In this document: piece by piece, positions 1 to 11,142 of the stretch
Numbering within the stretch: position 1 is the first letter of the stretch
Layout: the number at the start of each line of letters is the position of its first letter
Assembly (NCBI GenBank): GCA_905221605.1
Contig: CAJNDS010002686.1
Span: 79,757-143,756 of the forward strand
DNA: 64,000 bases
From: Symbiodinium natans
Lineage: Eukaryota > Sar > Dinophyceae > Suessiales > Symbiodiniaceae
Reading direction: 5' to 3'
The notes under the pieces: model-generated
What the model was told of the DNA's origin: nothing
Seen by the model: the letters and a program-made list of their open reading frames with translations, nothing else
The model's database searches: none
Program-made: the position numbers and the translations under genes

Positions 1-31
1 CCTCCTAAGCCCAGGGAAAATGTACAGTTGC

Positions 32-124
32 CTAGCAGAGGTCGCCGCAATATGCAGCTATCCGATCCTCATGCTCAAGAGAATAACAGCTGTTGCCCTC
101 GGACCCCAATTTGAAGAGAGCAGC
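32..124 (-). CDS. Possible C-terminal exon, unknown protein
   Basis: The minus strand has a GGCAG acceptor at 125-126 followed in frame by 30 codons and a TAG stop at 32-34. The frame begins AALFKLGSEGNSCYSLEHED and ends in Cys. Its composition (E, K, D, Y, F and C spread evenly) looks coding, while the overlapping plus frame is less convincing. It may be the last exon of the gene whose other exons lie at 1-5 kb, but no chain of phases links it to them. Family not recognised. Confidence 0.4.
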   Translation of the reverse strand, partial: AALFKLGSEGNSCYSLEHEDRIAAYCGDLC

Positions 125-360
125 CTGCCGACCCCCCTGGAACTAGACCAAAGAGAACATGTGGTTTAGGGTCTTAATTATGTTATATCAGTATATCGTA
201 ACCTATCTTATATTCGGAATATTGGGATATTGGGAATATTAAGAATAGTCGGAATATTCGGCCTTGCACCCTAGAGCACGGAATCAAGTCAACATGTGAA
301 GCCCCTGCCTGGGCTGCGGGCCGAGAACAGCCCCAGACACAGGAATCTGTGGCAGGGGCG

Positions 361-756
361 TTTAGGGTTTAGGGTTTAGGGTTTAGGTTTAGGGTTTAGG
401 GTTCAGGGCGCTTGCTTATCGCTTGGTTAAAGGGGGGGGGGGGGGCAAGAGAACCCTACAATTAGGGTCATCTATGCCCGATGCGAGTGGAATCCCTGCC
501 AAGGTTTCTGCCTGAACCCTAAACTCCAAACCCTAAACCCTAAACCTTAAACCCTAACCTGTAGGGTTTTGGGAGGTTGGCAGGGGCAAGGGAACACATG
601 AGGCACACCGCTTCTCAAGGCAGCCTCAGCTTGAATGCACATTTTGGTGTTAGGGTTTAGGGTTTTTGGGTTTAGGGTTTAGGGTTTTTGATTTAGGGTT
701 TAGGGCTTAGGGTTTAGGGTTTAGGGTTTAGAGTTTAGGGTTTAGGGTTCAGGGTT
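361..756. repeat. TTTAGGG/CCCTAAA blocks, both orientations
   Basis: TTTAGGG at 361-405, CCCTAAA at 524-560, TTTAGGG at 651-756, with single-base variants. This pattern of short blocks in alternating orientation, separated by 50-400 bp of unique sequence, continues to the end of the window and is the most common repeat in it. Confidence 0.95.
558..624 (-). CDS. Possible short exon, unknown protein
   Basis: Between two heptamer blocks, the minus strand reads AEAALRSGVPHVFPCPCQPP and ends at CTACAG|GTTAGG, where the donor GT lies at the start of the next telomeric block. The left edge is approximate (CAAG acceptor). A neighbouring island near 470-512 also has an open minus frame (AETLAGIPLASGIDDPNC). 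These may be parts of one gene; function unknown. Confidence 0.33.
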
Positions 757-1028
757 TAGTGATACAGCGCCGCGACGCGGCAAAGCATGCCAAAGGCAGC
801 CCCTCGACTACGCCCGCGCCCCCGCCCGTACCCGTCAGTTGTTCCCAAGAGGTTGCCGTTCTCGACCAATCTGCAAGTGTAAAGTCAAGCCGTACCAGGA
901 CGGCTACTATACCCTGTAACCCCTCTTTGACAAAGGCTCTATCCAGGGTTGATTGCGGGGATTCTAGGGCCTAATAGCCCATCCTGGTAAACCTTGACAA
1001 AACCCTCAACCCTGAAGCCACCCTTGAC

Positions 1029-1094
1029 CTCGCCTGAGCAGCGTCAGAACGGCGAACACGGCTCCGAAGAGGATCAGGGCCGCGAAAACGAAGA
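1029..1094 (-). CDS. Exon encoding a transmembrane helix
   Basis: The minus strand has acceptor CTCCTAG at 1095-1096 and donor CGAG|GTCAAG at 1027-1028. Between them the frame reads LVFVFAALILFGAVFAVLTL followed by LRR: a textbook membrane-spanning helix with a positive cytoplasmic edge. A cysteine-rich exon lies upstream in transcription order (2864-2942), so these could be the outer domain and anchor of a single-pass surface protein. That link is inference. Confidence 0.45.
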
Positions 1095-1377
1095 CTAGGA
1101 GTTGGGAGTTTAGGATCGTGGGCCCGGCTGAAGCTTATTAGGGAAGTTGTATAGGGAGGGAGGGTTTAAGGTTTAGGGTGCTTAAGGTTCATAGAGTTTA
1201 AGGTTTAGGGTTTAAGGGTTAAAGTTGAACTATCGCTTCATTGCAGGGGCTTAAGAGCCAGCTCCGTTGAAAAGTCCTAAACATTCGTCCCTCTATGCCC
1301 TCAAACATACTAGTAACAACATCCCACTAGAAAGACCCCCCCCCCCCACCTGAAACCCTAAATCCTAAACCCTAAAC

Positions 1378-1457
1378 CCTAATTTTCGGAGATCTCTGAG
1401 GTCTTTCAGTATTTGGGCTCTCATATCAAGTGAAGAGGAGCACAACTCATGCAAGCA
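1378..1457 (-). CDS. Exon of unknown protein ending at a telomeric donor
   Basis: The minus frame reads CLHELCSSSLDMRAQILKDL then RDLRKL. It starts after a CTGAAG acceptor and stops at TTAGG|GTTTAGGG, so the heptamer array supplies the 5' splice site directly at the exon edge. The helix-forming, charged composition looks coding. No family recognised. A further open minus stretch lies at about 1535-1655, but the plus strand there is also open, so I do not assign it. Confidence 0.42.
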
Positions 1458-2520
1458 CTTCAGCGCAGAAGTGAAAGTGCCAAGGAAGTTCAGGGTTTAA
1501 GATTTGGGGGCCCACGCACCCGCCTTGAGTCAAAGGGCCAGCTGGGATCCCGGGCCAAAGAGCGAGACGCACTGCGCCTCCTCCCCGGATCCCAGGAGGC
1601 CAAGGGCATCATCCGGTCCCAGCTTGAGGCGCGTGGGCGGGAACATGCATTCCTCCACTCACACTTCTGGGGTTTAGGGTTTGGGGTTTAGGGTTTAGGG
1701 TTTAGGGTTCAGGGTTTCATTAGGGTTTAGGGAGAGGGTTCAGGGTGGAGGGTGTAGGTTTTTTAGGGTTTAAGGGTTCGGTTTTGGTTAACCGGCTTCT
1801 TGTGCTGATAAGTACATCCTCCTCCACTCTCACTTCGTTACTAGGTTCCAGGCTTAAAAAGTCCAGGGTCCACGATTCAGGCCTCGAAGGCCTGGTTGTT
1901 AAGGGTCAGGGTGGTTTCAAGGCGTGCCATTTCAGGTCTCAAGGTTTAGCGACCAAGGCTGAGGCGAGGATTTAGGGTTCACACAGTTTGAGGTTTAAGG
2001 CCTTCCGGCAAGGAGGAACCGAGACCCCTGCCAGGAGAAATCCAAAACAGTCGTCCCCTAATTACACCTGAGATAAACCCTATACGACCTCAACTCCCTT
2101 AAGACCTCAAGACGGCCGACAGTCCCCAAATTGAGTAGGCCCGGGGCCGTCGAGCAGGGCGAACACGCCGAAGCCCACACGTCCGAACCCTAAACCCTAA
2201 ACCCTAAACCCTAAACCTGGCGACGGAGCTTGCAGCGCCAAGCAAGTTCTCAGATTTTTGGACTCCGAGCCCGAAGTGTCCATGAGCCTTTCTATACTTG
2301 GGCCTTAAAGGGAATACCATATAGCCTCCTTTAAGGCCCAAGCACTCTAGACGTACATGGACCCTTTTCAGGGAAGGGCTTTTTAGGGGTCTCCTTTCCG
2401 CCAGCGCCCCTCGGGGCCTGGCTTCCCCTCCCCCCCCCCTTCCCCCCCATGACTGGAGCAAGTGGTGGCACCCCCCACCCCCCCTAGCGCCTCCAAACCC
2501 GAATTCAAGAGCTTCGACTT

Positions 2521-2594
2521 GGGGTTTAGGGTTTAGGGTTTAGGGTTTAGGGTTTAGGGTTTAGGGTTTAGGGTTTAGGGTTTAGGGTTTAGGG
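2521..2594 (+). repeat. TTTAGGG array
   Basis: About ten perfect units, preceded by a 24-nt sequence (2501-2524) that recurs at 5086-5109 before another array. Confidence 0.95.
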
Positions 2595-2863
2595 TTTTGG
2601 GGTTGGCTCCTCTACCAGGTAAACCCATAACCCAAAAAAAGGGTAAAAGGGTACCACTGGGCCACCACATTAGAAAGCAAGGTTTCACACAAGGGATCTG
2701 CACCTGCAAGGGTTACGACGAGGGTGGCGCGCAAGCGGGGGTGGAAATCTACGACTCGGGGCGCCTGCCTGGGTGCTGCTAGCGCCAGCACGCCCACTTA
2801 ATGACACCCTGAACCCTAAACCCTAGACCCTAAACCCTAAACCCTAAAATCCCCAGGCCCCAC

Positions 2864-2942
2864 CAATCTTCTGCGGCCGGTCCTGGCAGCCCTCCTGTTT
2901 GCTACAAGTGTCGCATCCTGCCACGGGACATGGATGGCACAC
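2864..2942 (-). CDS. Cysteine-rich exon (possible extracellular domain)
   Basis: The exon starts after GCGGAAG and ends at ATTG|GTGGGG, phase 0 to phase 1. It reads VCHPCPVAGCDTCSKQEGC and then QDRPQKI. The CxxC, CxxC and C spacing resembles small disulphide-rich extracellular repeats, but it is too short to name a family. With the membrane-helix exon at 1029-1094 it suggests a surface protein (inference). The plus strand is also open here, which lowers confidence. Confidence 0.42.
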
Positions 2943-3708
2943 CTTCCGCGCAGGTTTCGGGTTTAGGGTTTAGGCTTTAGGGTTTAGGGTTAAGGTTTAG
3001 TTTTTTCAGGGGTTTCAGGGGTTTCAGGGTTTACAAGAGGTTTAGGGTAGGGGCTTAGAGGTTCGGGGCTGAGAGGTTTAGGGGCTTACTGTTTTTATGG
3101 TTTCATGGTGGCTAGCCGCGGCTAGCCAGCAGAACAGATGCCTTGCTAGCCTTCAATTTGGGGGTCTTAGCAAATAGTGGTAGTCTACGCAAATAGTGGT
3201 AGTCTACGAGTGTCCCTACATCATACAGGAGCCTTTTGATTGGAGTAGGCATTTCAGGTAGTTTCTATATGTTTGTATTCTGCTTGTACAGCGCTTCGAT
3301 CGGATCTGAGAGAGATGATCTTGGCGATCATTGAGAGTCATTTACAGTTATTCATTAACCCTTGCGTCATAGACTGTATAAGGAACCAGAACCGTACAGG
3401 GTATAGGAAAGGCCCCAAATTCAGGGTACAGTCAGCCCCCCAAAATATGTAACTCAATCACTCAAAAAACCCTACACCCTAAACCCTAAACCCTACACCC
3501 TAAACGCCCAAAACCTAAGCCTAAACCCGAAACCTTAAACCCTAAAGCCTAAGCCCTATGCCTTTAAACCCTAAATCCTGTAAACCCTTTTTTTCACAGG
3601 CAAGAAGCTGAGGGCTCTCACGTGGGCGGAGGGGGGGGGGGGGTGCGGGGCTTTACCGGCTTTGGGCTTGCAAGGAGGGGTCCCTGACCTGTTTAAGGGA
3701 CGTATATT

Positions 3709-3803
3709 GGGATGGTCCCCCTTATACTAACAGTCCTTGATAGGGATTATACCAGGGGTACCACAATCCCAGTAAGGACTGTCAGTATACTGGGGAACGT
3801 CCC
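3709..3803. mobile_element. Family 1 inverted-repeat element
   Basis: Inverted ends TTGGGATGNTCCCCCTTATA enclosing an inner inverted pair AGTCCTTNATAGGGATTAT. Further copies: about 21078-21168, 25250-25345, 27160-27265, 27308-27432, 35172-35272 (GCCTAA on both sides), 47944-48010 and a stack at 63718-63912. No coding capacity; MITE-like. Confidence 0.75.
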
Positions 3804-4532
3804 CAAGATGTATAACTTAAGTTCTTGTAATCCAAATTGGGTGCCCCTGTGCCTCGACTTACGACCTAGGGGGCCCTTGCTTTTGGCAGGAAGCTTTGCA
3901 GCAAGACAGCTGGCCTTGAAGTTGTCTGAGTACATTGTCGTGGGGCATCGATCCTGAAGCCGGCTGTCTCGCTTGCTCACAAGGGCTTTCCAGGACCCTG
4001 AACCCTAAACCCTAAACCCTAAACCCTAAACCCTAAACCCTAAACCCTAAACCCTAAACCCTAAACCTTACCTAAACCCTAAACGACATGGCAAGGCATC
4101 GCAGCAAGAACTGGTAAGGCGAGCGCAGACGTGCAATTTGTGGCACTTGAAGCCAAATTTCCGATGAAATACCTTGGCCAAAGAAGCCACAGAGGCAAGG
4201 TACCCTAAGGGTCCATGTACCTATATGGTATATACTTGGGCCTCAAAGGGGTTCTCATACAGCCGCTTTAGGGGGCCTAAGTATATCCTATAAAGGTACA
4301 TGGACCCTGAGGGCGATAGCTACCTACTGATTATGTGTCCATAACTTCAACCACTGCAATCTCACGGTCTGCAAAGAACCAACTTGCACGAGTCTAAGAC
4401 CGCCACCCTCTCCCGTAGACATGGTCACATGGGTTCCGTGTCGTCCATGCCGTGAGGACAGTGGGCTCCATGGCATTACCCGTCAACCCCCTCTTGGTTG
4501 TAACCCTAAACCCTAAACCCTAAACCCTAAAC

Positions 4533-5102
4533 CCTCTTGTTTGCCATGCAAATAGCCTCTAGGATGTCTTGCCCTCCTGGCAACTCGACAGGAGGCGACT
4601 GCTTCAAAGCTTCAAACAGCTTCTTTATTTCAGGCTCTGAGGTGGGTAAACCCTAGGGGTTTAGGGTTTAGAGGTTAGGGGGTGTGTACCTATATAGTGT
4701 ATACTTGGGCTAAAGGAGTTGCCATCCAGCAGCTTTAGCACCCAAGTATATACCTTTTAGGTACATGGACCTTAGGGAAAGTCTTGCGGCCAAGCCTTCC
4801 ATGCCATGCCTTTTAAAAGCCCTAATGGCCCCCGTCAACTCTGAAATGCTCCGTGCCTGTCTTGAAGCCTATCCCTTTCATGCTTGAACACATGTGACAG
4901 CCAGCAGGGTTCTGCTCCGTCTAGAATTTCGGGTTAGGGTGTAGAGGGCTTAAAGGGTCTTTAGGGTTTAGGGTTTCAGGTTTAGGGTTTTGGGTTTGCC
5001 GTTTGGAAAGGTGGTGGTTGAAGGTTCTGCTTGAGGCACGAACCTCGAGTGTGCTGTCGCCTGCGGCCCTCGCCTGCTGTCTAGCGAATTCAAGAGCTTC
5101 GA
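4533..5102 (-). CDS. Two joined exons of an unknown helical protein
   Basis: Exons 5044-5102 and 4533-4634 join in phase. The first reads VEALEFARQQARAAGDSTLE and ends CTCGAG|GTTCGT. The second reads PEIKKLFEALKQSPPVELPG and then GQDILEAICMANKR, ending AGG|GTTTAGGG. The first exon starts right after a heptamer array (CCCCAAG acceptor) and the second ends right at one. The composition is soluble and alpha-helical. It probably lies downstream in the same gene as 6280-9777, but the phases require at least one exon between them. A short open stretch near 5433-5470 is a candidate. Confidence 0.55.
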
Positions 5103-5104
5103 CT

Positions 5105-5212
5105 TGGGGTTTAGGGTTTAGGGTTTAGGGTTTAGGGTTTAGGGTTTAGGGTTTAGGGTTTAGGGTTTAGGGTTTAGGGTTTAGGGTTTAGGGTTAGGGT
5201 GTAGGGTTTAGG
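5105..5212 (+). repeat. TTTAGGG array next to an exon edge
   Basis: About fourteen units. On the minus strand it ends in CCCCAAG, the acceptor of exon 5044-5102. Confidence 0.95.
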
Positions 5213-5490
5213 GCCTGTTACCGGATCTCACGTAGATCCAAACACACGAAAGACCAAGCCTGGCTTGGAAAAACTGGTTTTTTTCGCTTCTCAACAATCT
5301 TCATGGCCCCTTTGGGGGTCCTTACTATAAGGCGGCCCCCCAAGTATTTAGGGTTTAGGGTTTAGGGTTAGGGTTTCGGGTACCCAAAAAAGGGACCCTA
5401 ACGTAGAGAACTGACCATTTTCACGTGCTCACATCTGCAAGTCGTCATCGCGTCGTTGATGCTTCTCAGCTGCTAGCCTCCATGTGCCGG

Positions 5491-5511
5491 GGGGGGGGGG
5501 GGGGGGGGGGT

Positions 5512-5553
<42 letters not shown>
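5491..5553 (+). repeat. G homopolymer, about 60 nt
   Basis: One interruption (T at about 5511), then a TTTAGGG block. Other long G or C runs: 8842-8868, 13738-13860 (G with A) and 34108-34178 (C, about 70 nt). Confidence 0.95.
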
Positions 5554-5556
<3 letters not shown>

Positions 5557-6279
5557 GGGTTTAGGGTTGTTTAGGGTTTAGGGTTTTGGGTTTAGGGTTT
5601 AGGGTTTAAGGTTTAGGGTGTAGGGTTTAGGGTTTAGGGTTTAGGGCCTTAGGGTTTAGGGTTTTTAGGGTTTTTAGGGTTTAGGGTTTAGGGTTTAGGG
5701 GTTAGGGGTTAGGGTTTAGTAGGATCCCCTTAGAATCAGGGACCCCAAGAGGGAACCCCTAATTGCGGGAAGCCTCCATGTCGCTTGTGCAATGGATGGA
5801 TGCGTGGTTGAAGTGGCATGGCTCATAAACCCTCAACCCCAAACCCTAAATCCTATAAACCCTCAACCCCAAACCCAAAATCCTATAAACCCTAAACCCT
5901 AAGCCCCTAAATCCTATAAACCCTAAACCCTAAGCCCCTAAATCCTATAAACCCTAAACCCTAAACCTTAAATCCTATAAACCCTAAACCCTAAAACCTA
6001 ACCCCTAAACCCTAAACCCTAAACCCAAGACCCAGCATCCTTTCGACCTACACTAAAAACTCCTGGGTTCCGGGTGCAGCGTTCAGGGCTTGGGGACCCT
6101 AAGCTATTCATGACATTCGTGTAAAATTAGCAGGGCTTAGAGTGGCATAGGGTACATACTGCCATTTCCTTCCTTGTTTTGTTTTTTTTTTTTTTTTTGG
6201 GGGGGGGGGAGGTTCGTTTATGTTCCCAAGGTTCGTGAACCGCATTCTATGTTCTGTACCAAAGGCCGCGGAAACTTAC

Positions 6280-9200
6280 CTGAAGGCTGTAAGGTAGTTT
6301 CTTTTGGGAGCTGAACGAAGTTTCGCACTTTCGGGCGAGGTCGACTGTCTGACGCGAGCCTGCTCGGCCTTCCGTTGCTCATCGAAGCGCTTCTGTGCCT
6401 CCGCAAACATGGGATTTCGGTTTTTGTTCTTAGGGTTTAGGTTTAGGGTTTAGGGTTTAGGGTTTAGGGTTTAGGGTTTAGGGTTTAGGGTTTAGGGTTT
6501 AGGGTTTAGGGTTTAGGGTTTAGGGTTTAGGGTTTAGGGTTTATGGTTTAGGGTTCAGGCTTCAGGGGGGCTTAGAGTTTATAGGGGTTGGGGCACCACC
6601 TGTAGTTCCCTTTCTGTGGGAGGTGCCTGACTTCATGAATCAACGAATACGAGAAGAAACTAGGCAACAAAGGGGTCGGAATAATTGCTAATAATATTCC
6701 CTATGGGTCCCACTATAATTATACTATAATAACCCCCCCCCCCCCAAAAAAAAAAAAAAAACCTATTCAAAGTATTAAGGCCCCATATTACCCAAAGGCA
6801 GGAACTCCAGTTCAGGGTCTAGGAAAGGGAGACCTTTGGGCTCCCCTAAGGCCCTAATAAGGGTCCTTGTACCTTGATGGTGTATACTTGAGCCTTAAAG
6901 GGGCCACCATGTAGCAGCTTTAAGGCCCAAGTTCATACTTTACTTGGCTGCACTTAGTAGGGCAGATACATTTTTTGTGCTGCCTTCTTAAAAATCCCAA
7001 TAAACCCAAAAAGGCTAAGGATCTACAGTTACAGTAAAGCGCCACAAAGTCTATAGGCACATGGGCCCTGCCTGTGGGTCTAGGAGTTCAGGGGTTTTGG
7101 GCTTTGGGTTTATAGGGTTTAGGAGTTAAGGGGTTCAGGGTTTTGGTGTTGCAGGGCATAAGCATGATAGGGCCAAAGCATCATATGCATCATATGCCGT
7201 TGAAAAAGTAGATTGCTACTGAGCATGGCGGAATGTTTCTTGCAGTCGTACATGCCCAAACTCTGCTCCTTTTGGCGTGCCATGCAGTTGTGGGTGCTCT
7301 TTCGGGTTCATTGTATACACAATCGGGTCAACCTGTATGTTTAGGGTTCCGCGGGGTTTAGGGTTTAGGCCCTGGGTTGAGGATTGAAGGGTTTAAGGGT
7401 TTAAGGGTTTAAGGCTTAAGGGTTGAAGGGCTTAAGGCCTGACGCTGCATTCCCGTCCTAATACCGCAACCCCCAAAGATGACGCGGGACAGTCAGCCTC
7501 TTTTTGGGCAGCCAGGCGCTCCTCCTTCTCCTGAGAGGCTGGTGTCGTTCAACTCCCATGCCCCCAAGTCCACTCTCTACTAAATGTGGGGGCCTTCGAT
7601 TCAGGGCTCTTTACGTAGGAAGTGTGTTTCTTTCATTGGGAACTTCAATGCACAAGTAACACGCGCAGCAGCTGGCCCCACGCACCCTCGAGCCACAGAA
7701 ACCCTGCCCGCCTCCGGTGTGCACTTCATACCACGCTTGGCGAAGGCCTCAGAAGTTGTGTCAAGGCGGCGCAGTGAAAACTGCATCAACAGGCTTGTTC
7801 AATCACATTCCTCCGCCTTGCTAGGCCCTTGGGATATTTGGTAAACAGAAGTAGTACCAATAACATGACCCTAAACCCAAACCCTAAACCCTAAACCCTA
7901 AACCCTAAACCCTAAACCCTAAACCCTGAACCCTAAACCCTTGGGTTTAAGAGGACCTTACCCACAACATGTTCAGAGGGCTCTAAAGTGCAAGGGTGAA
8001 GGAAGTGGTGGACAGATCTTCGACAAAACACCACGTGCCGTAGGAGACAAGCTTTAGCCGTTGAACCTTAAACCCGAATCCCTAAACCGTAAACCCTAAA
8101 CCCTAAACTCTAAACCTTAAACCCTAAACCCTAAACCCTAAACCCTAAACCCTAAACCCTCAACCCTAACCGCTGAGCATCCCGGAAGTCTTACACAAAG
8201 CAGACGACGACTACGCACATCGATCATGCCCAGTGGAGCGATGACTGGCAGTACTCCTAATTCCCAAAAGTTGCTCTCAAGCCCTAGACCTCTGAAACCT
8301 AGTACACCCGAAAACCCCTTAAAAAGGCCCTTTTATAGGGTTGATTACGGGGATTCTAGGGGCCGAATAGCCTATCCTGGTATCCTATAAACCCTGATCC
8401 TCTGCTGAAACCCTATACAGCCATGAGACCGTCAGATGCTCTTGTCGGGGCAACTCGAGTCACTAGAAGCCCGCCTTTTTGTTACGCACCCTTGCCTCGC
8501 TTCTGCTTCCCCCGTCTCTCGCGGCGCTCCAGGGTGTCGTTGCTCTCATTGAAGTCGTGCGAGTAGTCAAACGATTTGGTGCCGTTGGTCTTGTCCTTAA
8601 TGTGTGGTTTCTAGACTGAACTTGGCACCCTTGCCAACTCATTACGTTTGGCTGTTCCTTAGGCCTTAGGCATTTCTAGGGTTTGAGGTTTCGGGTTTTC
8701 TTGCTGCGCTCTGCACCCTAAAGCCTAAACCCCGTTGCGAAATGGGGAGAGGGTTTAGAGTTTAGGGTTTGGGGAACCTCCAAGTATTCCCCAACCCTGG
8801 CTCATGGTCAAGAATCCTGACGTTTAGGGTTCCTCCCCCTTCCCCCCCCCCCCCCCCCCCCCCCCCCCGCCCTGCCAAACAAAAACCCGCCCTAAACCCT
8901 TTTACCCTAAACCCTAAACCCTAAACCCTAAACCCTAAACCCTAAACCCTAAACCCTAAACCCCAAACCAGCCCAAACCTCACATGACTTCCGCGTGGCG
9001 TAAAGCGCCAGCGCCTCCATGGCCAAGTCGTCGCCCAGGACAAGTGGGCCTCTCCAGCTGCTCGTGTTCAGGGTGCTCCGGGATGGCTTTAATTGCGGGG
9101 TTTAGGGTTTAAGATTTAGGTTTTACGGTTAGGGTTTAGGGTTTCGGAAATTTAGGGTTTCGGGCTTAGGGTTTAGGGTTTCGGGTTTAGGGCTTACAAG

Positions 9201-9777
9201 GCAGGAGCAGGTTCAGAGACGGAGGCCATGGGGCTCGCCTCCAGTGTCGGTTTTTTTTGCGTTTGCTCCAAGCTCCCAGAAGCTCCACTGCTTTTTGGTG
9301 GGGACATGCCCTAATAGATTAAGGGTATATATGGGGGCTTCCGAAAATGGGGGTACCCTGTTTGGGCCGTTCCTGAAGGGGATTCTGCACTATTTAGGGG
9401 TATAAAAAGCTGATCGAAGTGGCAAAAACTGACCCGGGGAGGTTTGAAGCTATATAGAGCTTTGAACGAAGTTGCGCTCTGTCCGAACCAGGCGCCTTAT
9501 CCGATGCACACCCGCAACCCTGCAAACAATCGATGCCCTGACATCCAGCCTACATGGCTTAGAAAAGCATCGGCGGTGTCGTGGTCTCCTCCTGCCAAGT
9601 GCGCTTTTTGAATGTGCGGCTGGCAGAGCCTTTATCCTTTTGGGGGTCCTTGCTGGTTATAATTTTACATTAATATCTTATTGAATTCCAAAAAAGGAAT
9701 AAACATGATCATTTTACTCGATTGTCGTGCAGCTCGCGCGTGTCAATCAAGTTTCCGCTGTTGCTGTCTGCAGTCGA
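6280..9777 (-). CDS. Ten-exon gene, unknown soluble protein
   Basis: Exons in transcription order: 9718-9777 (ATG at 9775-9777, MSTADSNSGNLIDTRELHDN), 9519-9619 (with ADAFLSHVGWMSGHRLF), 9198-9287, 8979-9075 (PLVLGDDLAMEALALYATRK), 8490-8610 (TNGTKSFDYSHDFNESNDTL), 8171-8256, 7703-7780, 7471-7530 (EKEERLAAQKEADCP), 7252-7332 (VDPIVYTMNPKEHPQLHGT) and 6280-6428 (PMFAEAQKRFDEQRKAEQAR). All ten phases agree, giving about 307 codons, and every donor used is GT, the last one GTAAGT. There is no signal peptide or membrane helix; the later part is charged and helical. AFLSH faintly recalls TIR-like motifs but is too little to name it. The 3' end is unresolved (see 4533-5102). Exon 6280-6428 begins at a heptamer-derived CCTAAG and exon 8171-8256 ends at GTTAGGG. 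Confidence 0.65.
6851..7072. mobile_element. Family 2 element split by another element
   Basis: The left part of family 2 runs from GGGTCCTTGTACC to about 6943; its right end CTATAGGCACATGGGCCC is at about 7051-7070. Between them lies an element of about 107 bp (CTTGGCTGCACTTAGTAGGGCAG ... CAGTAAAGCGCCACAAAG) that occurs again alone at 38517-38625. Confidence 0.65.
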
Positions 9778-9962
9778 CATACCGGACCCAAACCATTTCC
9801 AATCACACCCTTATAACTCCTACATAAATGCAATGTATATCATATATATGTATATACATACATATGTACAGCAGATACACGTTCAAACGAACAAGGCCCC
9901 GGTTGAACCGCTCCTTGGACATTCGTAACCGTTGCGTCTCTGGCTTAAGTAGGGTTCATTGT

Positions 9963-10539
9963 TTAGGGTTTGTCTCCTTTGTTGTAGAGGGTCTGCGCTA
10001 GGAAGATCCAGCCATATGCGATGGTCAGATTGTCCTCAGCACGACATCCCGCGGGGTGATCGCAGCGAAACCCCAAGTGTCGGGTGCAGGAGGTTGAGGT
10101 TTTAAACACCCAGCCCTGCACAACCACTGAGAGAGCCCTCCAGCCCAATGTCACCACGCCATAGCCCCAACCCTAAACCCAACCCTAAACGCTAAACCCA
10201 AAACCCTAAATCCTGAAAAACAGATAGAAAACTCATAAACTCTTGAAACATCCTCAAAAAGCCTCATCCACCCTCAAACCCCTTCAACTCAACACCCAAC
10301 CTTAATCCTCGAGCCCTGAACCACTTAAAGCCCCTCAAGAAAGCCCTATGGGGGTTTACGATATTTAGGGACACCCAATATAGACCCCCAAGTAGTAGGA
10401 TCCCCCTATAATAAGGACCACAATAAGGTACCCCGAATATTATAAACCCTAAACCCTACACCCGAAACCCTAAAACTCCCTACAAGCCCAGGCCAAGCAA
10501 CGACCAAGGGTTCCTGCAGAAGCTCCGGCTCCTTAGTTG
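9963..10539 (-). CDS. Last two exons of an unknown gene
   Basis: Exon 10484-10539 reads TKEPELLQEPLVVAWPGL and ends CTT|GTAGGG. Exon 9963-10115 starts after GTGCAG and reads GWVFKTSTSCTRHLGFRCD, then GCRAEDNLTIAYGWIFLAQT, ending with TAA at 9963-9965. The phases match. It lies 186 bp upstream of the ATG of the ten-exon gene, in the same direction. The earlier exon starts at the end of an inverted-repeat element (family 10). Function not recognised. Confidence 0.5.
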
Positions 10540-10675
10540 CTGAGTTCATAGGCCCCTACGCCCCTACGCCCCTACGCCCCTAAACCCTAAACCCTAAACC
10601 CTAAACCCTAAACCCTAAACCCTAAACCCTAATCCCAAAAAGTGTAAAGTGTACTCACTCAGCTACTAAGGCTCC
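10540..10675 (-). mobile_element. Family 10 element forming an intron, heptamers inside
   Basis: Left end CTTAGTAGCTGAGTGAGTAC and right end CTCAGCAACTAAG (minus strand) are inverted repeats. The inside is filled by a CCCTAAA block (10578-10632). GAGC lies on both sides. The exon at 10484-10539 begins at its CTCAG. Other copies: 46655-46710 and 59190-59290 (nested in family 6). Confidence 0.55.
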
Positions 10676-11142
10676 TGCTCCATGAGAACCGCTGCAGTGG
10701 CTTCGGCCCTGGTTTTGGGGTTTGAGGGGTTGAGGGGTCGAGGGGTTGAGGGGTTGAGGGGTTTAGGGTTTAGGGTTGAGGGTTTAGGGTTTAGGTAGGA
10801 TTTAGGGTTTAGGGTTAAGTAGGGGTGTTCGGGTTTAAGTAACGTTTTAGCGGTTTAGGGCTTAGGGTTTTAGGGGCTTAGGGTTGTAGGGATTTAGGGA
10901 ATTAGGGCTATAAAAAATTTAGGGCTCCCTGAACCCTAAACCCTGAACCCCAAACCCTAAACCCTAAACCCTAAACCCTACATGTAACCCCCCCACTTAA
11001 GGCCTGGAAGTGTCGAACTCGGCGGCATGGCCCGCTGCCGCCAGGTGCAGTGGCAAGACCCGGAGTGCGTCGTCGAAGAACTCCTTGTCCTCGCGGCCTC
11101 GATGTGCTGGTGTCCGTTCTAGCTCAAAAGGGACCCCTTGGT

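Larger units (their letters stand above)
2501..5109. repeat. 24-nt sequence present twice before TTTAGGG arrays
   Basis: GAATTCAAGAGCTTCGACTT followed by GGGG occurs at 2501-2524 and 5086-5109, each followed at once by TTTAGGG repeats. The 5086 copy is the start of exon 5044-5102 (minus VEALEF); the 2501 copy continues into unrelated sequence. Confidence 0.85.

Noticed and set aside
7246-7338. Plus-strand exon (YMPKLCSFWRAMQLWVLF) with TTGCAG and a telomeric donor
   Set aside because: Attractive alone, but the minus frame in the same place (VDPIVYTMNPKEHPQL) fits the ten-exon gene in phase on both sides.
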